Assembly (NCBI GenBank): GCA_002914845.1
Contig: JXTC01000015.1
Location: 868,687-932,686 of the forward strand
Source: Trema orientale
Taxonomy: Eukaryota > Streptophyta > Magnoliopsida > Rosales > Cannabaceae
Length of the DNA stretch: 64,000 bases
Direction: 5' to 3'
The translations under genes were made by a program, and so were the position numbers. The notes below the pieces were generated by a model that did not search any database, had not been told where the DNA came from, and worked only from the letters and a program-made list of their open reading frames with translations. This document shows positions 56,197 to 64,000 of this stretch, in pieces (positions within the stretch are counted from its first letter, which is position 1; every line of letters starts with the position of its first letter).

Positions 56197-57998
56197 GAGA
56201 AATTAGGCGAAATATGCTCCTTAATACCCCTATTTTGGCTCGTATGCACAAGTTAAAAAACATTTGAAAAATATGTGTGCAGACGAAAATACCCTTATTA
56301 ATATCTAAGAGAAAATATGCCTCATTTTCAAAAGAGTATCTGTCATTCTCATTAATCAAGCCGAAATCTCTTCTCCTTCATGCCGTCAAACTCATTTTCA
56401 TATCTGAAAAAAGAAGAAAAAATAATTTGAGAAAAAAATCTTGTTTTCATCTCTCATATTACCATCAAACTCATCATTTTCCTCTATTCTCTCTTCAATC
56501 TTCTCCAATTTGTTCTGGGTATGGTCTGAAATAACATATTATCAAATTTCGAGATGTTATGAGGTCATTTATGTGTTAAAAAATCATTTTTAGGTTAATT
56601 TTTACAAGTTTTAACAAAAAATCGCGAACATTTTCGATACTTTTCGATGATTTTTCGATTATATTTCGATGAAAATTATATTCTCAGTAAAATTTCGATG
56701 AAAATAGTATTTTTGATAAATTTCGATGCAATTTAGATGAATTTTCAATGCATTTTCGATGCATTTTCGATGATATTTCGATGAAAATGATATTCTCAAT
56801 AAAATTTCGATGAAAATGGTATTTTGATAAATTTCGATGCAATTTCGATGAATTTTCGATGCATTTTCGATGCATTTTCGATGAAAATGGTATTCTCAGT
56901 AATATTTCAATAAAGTGGTATTTTTGATAAATTTCGATGCAATTTCGATACATTTTCGATGATATTTCGACAAAAATGGTATTCTCAGTAATATTTCAAT
57001 AAAGTGGTATTTTTGATAAATTTCGATGTAATTTCGATGATATTTCGACGAAAGTGGTATTTTTCATAATATTTGACAGAATTTCGATATAATTTCGATG
57101 ATGTGATATTTTCGATAAAATATTATGAAAAATACCACTTTCGTCGAAATATCATCGAAAATGCATCGAAATTTATCAAAAATACCACTTTATTGAAATA
57201 TTACTGAGAATATCATTTTTGTCGAAATATCATCGAAAATACATCGAAAATGCATCGAAAATTTATCGAAATTGCATCGAAATTTATCAAAAATACCATT
57301 TTCATCGAAATTTTATTGAGAATACCATTTTCATCGAAATATCATCGAAAATGCATCGAAAATTCATCGAAATTTATCAAAAATACCATTTTCATCGAAA
57401 TTTTGTTGAGAATATCATTTTCATCGAAATATCATCGAAAATGCATCGAAAATTCATCGAAATTACATCGAAAATTCATCGAAATTACATCGAAATTTAT
57501 CAAAAATACCATTTTCATCGAAATTTTACTGAGAATATAATTTTCATCGAAATATAATCGAAAAATCATCGAAAAGCATCGAAAATGTTCGCGATTTTTT
57601 GTTAAAACTTGTAAAAATTAACCTAAAAATGATTTTTTAACACATAAATGACCTCATAACATCTCGAAATTTGATAATATGTTATTTCAAACCATACCCA
57701 GAACAAATTGGAGAAGAATGAAGAGAGAATAGAGGAAAATGATGAGTTTGACGGTAATATGATAGATGAAAACAAGATTTTTTTCTCAAATTATTTTTTC
57801 TCCTTTTTTCAGATATGAAAACGAGTTTGACGGCATGAAGAAAAAGAGATTTCGGCTTGATGAAAGAGAAGAGAGACATAATTGATTAGGAGTAAACATG
57901 ACTTTTCACCTGATATATGCATATTTTACAAACTTTTATTTGAGAGAGCATACGGACCAAAATATACCTATTATGATGCATATTTTACCTAATTTCTC
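56197..57998. mobile_element. 1.8-kb foldback element with TCGATGAAA repeats
   Basis: Near-complete palindrome: the left end GAGAAATTAGGCGAAATATG pairs with the right end reversed GAGAAATTAGGTAAAATATG, and the match continues through both ~880-base arms to a centre near 57100. The outer ~430 bases of each arm are ordinary sequence (for example GCCGAAATCTCTT, CAAATTTCGAGATGTTATGA). The inner part of each arm is a tandem array of AATTTCGATGAAAAT / ATTTTCGATGCA words. It has no transposase. It is flanked by T runs (possible 8-9-bp duplication) and, further out, by the 16-bp direct repeat at 56174 and 58031. Open frames inside are by-products of the repeats. Confidence 0.85.
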
Positions 57999-58049
57999 TT
58001 TTTTTTTTCTCCTTTTTTTTTGAGGGGATATACAAGACTACAAGATATT

Positions 58050-59245
58050 AACAAGGTGTTGTCACAATTCTCATAGGTACGATTTTTGCAGAATTGAACC
58101 ACTTATCGCTTTCGTTTTCTCTCTCTAATCCCTTCTTATTCTAAATTTTGTATTTTATTCCTACTATAATCATATTGTTTAAAAAAAGATTTGCAGAACA
58201 GCCGATCTGAAGCCACTTATCTTTTATTTTGTATTTTTATTATTTCTCAAAAAAAAATTATGTTTTTAATTCCACCCACTTGGTTTCAAATTTTCAATCA
58301 AGTATCAAGCCCAAGATCAGTCTAGATTCAAAAAAAAAAAAGAAAAAATACTAAGTCTCATTGTCTGTCTCTTTTAATAAATAACGATTGGCCGAGAAGA
58401 TGACAAGAGAGGATGAGGTCATAACTTGACTAATTCAAAAGAAATTAAAAGGGAATTGGTCAGCGCATTGTGGATTATTTTGAAGAAAAGAACAACGATT
58501 GACGTCTAGTACTAGTACATCGTCTATTCTTTTTTTAAATCACGATAAATGTCCACCTCCCTTAGGTAAATAATCTTAATCACGTTGCAATGATTTTGTT
58601 TGTTTTTTTTCTTTTTTTTTTTTCCAAGTTTGAAAATAAAATGAGAAAAGTAAAAATTAAATTTAAAAATTCTACTATCGTAGCCAATACCCCATATATA
58701 GGGCATATTTTTTTAACTTAAATTCTAGTAAATAATTTGTCATATTATTAAAATTAATTAGTTATTATTGTGAAATTTTAGTGTCAAAAAATGAGATTAA
58801 GAAATAGAATAGTGAGAAAGAGAGTTATTACTAACCTAACACTACTCTTATCTCCATATAATTTTCTTTTTTGGGTGGGAATCTGTCTAGATACAATACA
58901 ATTCATAGGGGCTTTCTTTCTATTGATGGGATATGATCAGTATTCAGTAGTAGTTAAAAAAAGGAAAAAGCCAACGTTGCCAACTGTCCTCTTTTCCTTT
59001 TTTCTTTTTTTTTTTATATTGAAAATCACAAATAAGACTGGAAAAAAGAAAGAGAATAATAGTCACCCTGGTCCATATCCGTCTCCAGATCAGCAGATCC
59101 CCTCCAATTAATAGGTGTCGACTATACAAGGGTAATAAGTCCAAATCCAATTAATAGGTGTCTGACATTAAGTTTAAGGTTCTTTCTTGGATAACTACGG
59201 AAAAAAAAAAAAAAACAAAAAAAAACTCGTGCACTGGCTTATTGA
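58050..59245. other. intergenic, nothing recognised
   Basis: AT-rich, with several poly(A)/poly(T) tracts. A plus-strand frame of 106 codons at 58791-59111 is Lys/Phe-rich and matches no family. I see no gene. Confidence 0.45.
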
Positions 59246-59249
59246 TTTT

Positions 59250-60652
59250 AGGAAAATTAGTCATTTCGTCCTGACATTTATTGTTAGTATGAATTTATTT
59301 CATTATTTTTAACTTTGTGTTCAAGTGTCCTTAAATAAAAATTTTGTTCTTCTTTTATTCCCTCACTTTTTGACTTAATACTCAAGTATTCTTACAATGA
59401 CAAAGGCCCCGTTTGGTTCGCCTATTTGAATGAGTGTATTTGAATGGAAATTGTGAAATGAGTTATAATTGGAATGGAAGACATTTGAATGGAAAAAATA
59501 GTGGAATGTGTTATAATTAGAATGAGAGTATTGGAATGGACCATTCAAAAACACCTCTCCCCCTCCATTCTCATCCAAGACACAAAAATCTATTCAAATA
59601 GTTGATGTGACTGATGAACCATTTGAATGGAAAAACTGAATTGTTGAAACAAACACTCATTCCAAAAGACCATTTGAATGGAAAATTTAGAGTTGTTGAA
59701 ACAAACACTCATTCAAGTGGATTTTCCATTCCAATGGAATGGAATGGTCGAAACAAACGGGGCCAAAGTTATTCTTATTTTACCTTCTTACTTTTGACTT
59801 AATATTCAAATACCCCCTAAAATGATAAAGTTGTTATTCTTTAACCCTCTCAACTCTAATATTGTTAGAAAATTGTTAATGGACAATAGCCAAATAATTA
59901 TTTTACTTTTTAAATAGCTAATAAATATCTTTTACTATTTTTTTATATTAAACATTTCCAAAGAGCTAGTTTTTATAATTAAATAAATAAAATAAATGAA
60001 AAGAGGTAAAAGAAAATTAATTTTTTAATGGTTATATATGTATATGTAAAACAAAAAATCGACAAAATAGAGTAATTTAAGTATTAATTCATTAGTGTCA
60101 AAATATTTTTAGAAGTTATGTAAAAAAAAAAAAAAGAATTACATATTTTCATATCCGAAAGACTTTCTAGAAAATGAAATGACTATTTTCCATCTTATTT
60201 TTCATTTTTTGTTTTACATATATATATATAACCATTAAAAAAATTATTTTTTTAACCTCTTGTCGTTTATTTTATTTATTTAATTATAAAAACTATCTCT
60301 TTGGAAATTTCTAATATAAAAAAAAAGTAAAAGATATTTGTTAGCTATTTAAATTGTAAAATAATTATTTGACTATTATTTATTAACAATTTTCTAATGG
60401 TGTTAAAGTTGAGGGGTAAAAGAATAACAACTTTGTCATTTTAAGGGGTATTTGAATACTAAGTCAAAAGTGAAGGGGGAAAAGAAGAACAACTTTACCA
60501 TTATAGGGGCACTTGAATATTAAGTCAAAAGTGAAAGGGCAAAGGAAGAACCAATTTGTCATCTAGGGAGCATTTGAATACAAAGTCAAAAGTAAGGGGA
60601 TAAATTTATACTGATGGCAAATGTCAGGGGACAAAATGATTAATTTTTCTTG
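59250..60652. mobile_element. foldback element with nested MITE
   Basis: Left end AAAATTAGTCATTTCGTCC and right end reversed AAAATTAATCATTTTGTCC pair, and the arms continue through repeated ~63-bp units (TTTGACTTAATACTCAAGTA type on the left, reversed ACTAAGTCAAAAGTGAAGG on the right) to a centre near 60120. The left arm is longer because a 358-bp MITE sits in it. Without it the element is about 1.04 kb. No coding sequence. Confidence 0.8.
59406..59763. mobile_element. MITE with GCCCCGTTTGG termini
   Basis: 358 bp; left end GCCCCGTTTGGTTCG, right end reversed GCCCCGTTTGTTTCG. Perfect 5-bp duplication CAAAG at 59401-59405 and 59764-59768. The same CAAAG is single in the sister repeat of the host foldback (reverse of ACAACTTTGTCATT near 60430). 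Internal GAATGGAA repeats, no coding sequence. Confidence 0.85.
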
Positions 60653-61203
60653 ATTTTAATTTATAAAATATTCGAAATTATGAAAAATTATCTAAGGAGT
60701 AAACTGATAAAAAAAAGATTCCAAGGTTTGAGAGTTCTGTAATTTTAATTCAGATATTTGATTTATGCAAAATAATAGTATACTATAGACAGATTTTGTG
60801 TGAATTTTAATAATGAAAATGATAATAATATCTATCGTTAAAATTAGCTTAATCTTATTATTTTCTTTGATGTAGAAGGTATTATTGGTTTTTTTTTTCT
60901 TGCTAAAATTTTTCAAAAATTAACTCATGATATCACTTTTAAAAATTTATTAATATTAGATTATTATTATGCATAGGCCAAACAATGAAATTAAAATTAT
61001 AGAACACTCAAATCTTATGGTATATATACATATATTAATTTATTATAATCAAAAAATGATGTAATACATTCCTAGTACACATGTAGTACTTAAAGTTAGT
61101 ACCACTAATGAGTGTGGAACCACATATAAATTGTATAACAGATCTTATAAGTTTAATTAATAGTTGGTGCTTAAAATCATAGGTGCTTTTAGTAAATTTT
61201 TAA
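60653..61203. other. intergenic, nothing recognised
   Basis: AT-rich spacer between two foldback elements. No gene or repeat ends identified. Confidence 0.45.
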
Positions 61204-61730
61204 AGGATTTTTGGAAGGACTGGCCTCTATATTTTTCGTGATTGACAAAATGGTCTTTGAGTTATTAATTTTGATAATTAAGTCCCTAAATTTTAAAAAA
61301 TTTCGCAATTAAGTCCTTTTCGTGAATAATTATTAAAATATTGGATGGAATTAAGCATTTTCAAGTCACATGCAAAGTTTTTGAATGTCAAAATCAACAT
61401 TTTACTGATATTAGTTGAAATTGGAAGGAAAATAGCTACAAATTAACAACATAATATAAAAAATTAAAAAATAGAAATTCTCAAAAATTTAAAATTTCTC
61501 TTAAAATTTATTTCTATTTCCCTTCTAAGCTAATTAATATTAATGAAATATCAATTTATTTCATTTGAACATGTTCAATTTCATAAAAATTTTAATAAAA
61601 ATCAACAAATAAAAAGGATTTAATTACCAAAGTTTTTAAAACTTAAGGACTTAATTGTCAAAAAAATTAACTTAGGGACTATTTTGTCAATTTGCTAATA
61701 ACATAGGGACCAAATATGCCAAAAATCTAT
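61204..61730 (-). mobile_element. foldback element family G, copy 2
   Basis: The reverse complement matches the element at 33193-33708 over its full length (TTTTTGGCATATTTGGTCCC, GACAAAATAGTCCCTAAG, TTCCAATTTCAACTAAT). The two ends are also inverted relative to each other. Confidence 0.75.
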
Positions 61731-62857
61731 TTGTAAATTATAAAGAAAGTTTTAATATTTTGCTTGTGAAGGAGATGATATCTGTACCTAAATTGAGATT
61801 ACATGGCATATATAAGAAAGTTGTGTGTATGTGTATCAAAAAAAAAAGAAAAGAAAAGAAAAAAAAAAGAAAGAAAGAAATTTGTGTGTATGGGTGTAAA
61901 TTAAAAATTTATAATTCAACCAGGAATTGTCTAGTTGGGATTAAGAGAGAGTTTGTGTATGACTTAGATAGCTGGTTATACTAAAACTGTTAATAGAGTA
62001 CTATACAATACTATCGGGGTTGATATTCCTAATACTGTAGGAATTATTCTATTCAACAATTCTATAAGCAAACTTTAATACAATCAAACTATGAAAGAAA
62101 GTAATGCTGAGAGCATGATTGGGCTATTGATAGAGCCAGCTCAAGACTGGCCCCTTCAAATTTTTTTGAATTATGAAAAGGCCTATAATATCACAAAAAG
62201 TTAGCATTATGCCCTCTCTCAGATTTATATATTATAAAAAGATATATATGTTTTTAGAAAATTAGCATTTAGGCCCCTCAATACCCCCAAAAAATAATTT
62301 AAATTTCATCTTTTCTCTAGACATTGAATTGGGATTTATTTTATTTTCGTTATCTGATATATACATAGTAATTTTTTTGACAATAATTTATTTTATCTCC
62401 AAACATTAAATTAGGATTTGTTTTATTTGTTTCAAATACCACACATATAATAATTAAAATAAATTAAAAATTTTCTTATCTCTAAATGTTAAAATAGTAT
62501 TATTTTATTTTTAATGTATACAATAATTAAAAATAAACCATTTAGAAAGTGGGTATAATCTAATTCCAATTACCACAAATTATGAATGTGACTAAATATT
62601 ACTTTTAGTCACCAAAAAAAACTTGTTATGACGAAAAGATATCATTTGAATACAAGTTGTTACTGATGTATTTTTTATCACAATTTTTCTATATATAGTA
62701 CCAAATTTTATTGTGACTAAATGCGCTAGTAATTACAAAAAATTGTAGTTTTGTGACTAAAATTTTTAGTAATGGACTTTTTAGTCACGTTATAATAATG
62801 ACATTCTTTTAATTACAAATTTTGGTTTGGCTAAAAATAAGGTTTTTTTGTTGCACT
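61731..62857. other. intergenic with GTGACTAAAA-type repeats
   Basis: AT-rich. From about 62580 to 62820 the words GTGACTAAA and TTTAGTCAC recur in both directions (62588, 62613, 62716, 62754, 62783), which suggests a decayed TIR element whose ends I could not fix. No gene. Confidence 0.4.
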
Positions 62858-64000
62858 TGTTGGAAAAATGGTTTAGAAAAACCATTGTTAATAGCCATTT
62901 TGAGGCATGGGTGAATGAGAAATTGAAACCCAAAGTGAGGAGGTTCTAGAATTGAATTTGTAAGATACAAGAGTTACAAAATTTATTTTAGACATTTATT
63001 AGGCCTCATAAAGCTGAGGTAACAGCCAAAACGTTTTGGCAGTTATATTGTAACAGCCAAACGTTTTTCAGTTTTTCAACCATATTAATGGGTTATTGCT
63101 GTTACGTAGTAACAGACAAACGTTTTTCAGCCATATTAATGGGCTGTTATGTTGTAACAGACAAACGTTTGTCAGCCATATTAATGGGCTGTTATGTTGT
63201 AACAGAAAAAACGTTTTCAGCCATATTAATGAGATGCTAATGGCTTGGTTCCCCTATGAACACTATAAAAAGAGACATTCTCCTTCACTCTTAGACACAC
63301 CAAGGCATACCAAAATATTTCTTAGCCTATTCCTCTCTTCCATTTCTCTCTGTGGCAGTTAAGAAAAGTTAGTTAGAAGTTGGAGAGAAGTTAATTAGAA
63401 GTTAGAGAGTTTGAGTTCTTGAGTTCCTTCTTTTCAGAGTGGTCAAGCTCTCTTGAGTTATGATGATAGAGTTTGGGTATTGCTCAGTTCGTTGTGAGTA
63501 GCAAGTTGGTGCAACGTTGCTATTCGTGAACCGTTTTATCCTGGGAAACAGATGCTGTTGACATTCCTCTAAGCACCCTGATGAGGAGGTGTAACTGTTT
63601 TAAGGAAATTGTGTGAAATATAAGACTCGGTTTAGTTTCCTTGAACTCCTTTGTTATTTTGGTCATTATAATCATGATTATAATTATAGTAAATTAATTG
63701 TGATTTATTTTGCTATGTTATTTAATTTATTTTTTATGATAATTGTTACTATCCAAGGTGTAGTTAAATAATTTATTACATCATATATTACAATAGATTA
63801 TTGTTATATTTTTATTTCGAGATATATTATTACTTGCAATAGTTAATTTAGTTAATTTTCTTAGCAATCTTAAAACAGTTATATATCTTTTATGTGTTAT
63901 TGCCATATAATATATCTGGATTTATATATTGTGATTGGAGATATTTCTTTAATAAATTGTGATAATTAAACAATTACAATTTAGACAAGTTCTGTCTAGG
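62858..64000 (+). mobile_element. LTR, same family as 54475-55615, runs off the window
   Basis: Starts TGTTGGAAAAATGG. Upstream part with tandem repeats (63019-63232), TATA box TATAAAA at 63264-63270, CT-rich leader, then TTTTATCCTGGGAAACAG and AACTGTTTTAAGGAAATTG, which match the minus-strand LTR at 54.5-55.6 kb part by part. It may be the left LTR of a longer element beyond the window or a solo LTR; the right end is not seen. No coding parts are visible here. Confidence 0.6.
63019..63232 (+). repeat. tandem repeats (~45 bp) in the LTR upstream of its TATA box
   Basis: Units starting GTAACAG(A/C)(C/A)AAACG begin at 63019, 63050, 63109, 63154 and 63199. The last three are spaced exactly 45 bases and share TCAGCCATATTAATGGGCTG. 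Related words (AACGTTTTTCAGCCATTA) occur in the minus-strand LTR at 54945-54965. Confidence 0.8.

Noticed and set aside
57219-57557. Open frames of 96-112 codons rich in HRKFIEI / YHRKCIEN repeats (also the minus-strand frame at 56684-56953)
   Set aside because: They are by-products of the tandem ATCGAAA/TTTCGAT words in the foldback element; all frames of the repeat are open, on both strands.
56640-57590. CRISPR-like array (short repeats at regular spacing)
   Set aside because: The repeats are degenerate, lack unique spacers, are mirrored about a centre and lie in a plant nuclear genome.
58791-59111. 106-codon plus-strand frame with hydrophobic stretches
   Set aside because: Composition is driven by A/T tracts; no family resemblance and no gene-like context.

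Overview
This is nuclear DNA from a flowering plant, probably a eudicot. It is AT-rich, has GT-AG introns, TATA boxes and AATAAA signals, carries plant-only gene families (DYW pentatricopeptide repeat, tau-class GST, LRK10L kinase, DUF569), and is crowded with MITEs, foldback elements, SINEs, LINE pieces and LTR fossils. The species cannot be named from the sequence alone.

Genes, left to right: an h-type thioredoxin (+, 3 exons, 1133-1863); a type II DnaJ/HSP40 (-, 2 exons, 3511-5075); a degenerate Copia element (7802-11694); an intronless DYW PPR protein that looks like CRR28 (+, 12060-13871); a two-domain DUF569 protein built from four exons (-, 15535-19751); an intronless LRK10L-type receptor kinase (+, 25708-27648); a 14-exon TTC38-like TPR protein (-, 28817-32575); and two tau GST genes, each with one intron (-, 34241-36086 and 46187-48754). 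From about 49 kb to the end I see no intact host gene.

From memory, the order thioredoxin h / DnaJ / CRR28 / DUF569 / GSTU matches Arabidopsis At1g59730 / 59725 / 59720 / 59710 / 59700. The two-domain DUF569, TPR and GSTU genes match the sister block At1g27100-27150. The window therefore looks like a conserved collinear block widened by mobile DNA. The genes are neighbours by ancestry and do not form one pathway: they cover redox (thioredoxin, GSTs), protein folding (DnaJ), plastid RNA editing (CRR28) and surface signalling (LRK10L).

The mobile DNA is the most informative part. (1) A 172-bp Mutator-like MITE is present six times, with 9-bp target duplications; four copies lie within 1.7 kb, one lies just upstream of CRR28 and one inside a GST intron. 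(2) At 37.7-41.3 kb a 523-bp tandem duplication was invaded by a hAT-like element, which was then invaded by an LTR that is now solo; the second duplicate keeps the empty site. (3) Several long palindromes occur: 1.8 kb at 56.2-58.0 kb, 1.4 kb at 59.25-60.65 kb with a nested MITE, and 0.75 kb at 45.0-45.8 kb beside an assembly gap. (4) At 50.8-56.0 kb a solo LTR, a poly(A) retroposon with a 15-bp target duplication, and a LINE split by an LTR sit one after another. I found no rRNA, tRNA or CRISPR. The novelty is in repeat architecture; I see no new enzymatic system.
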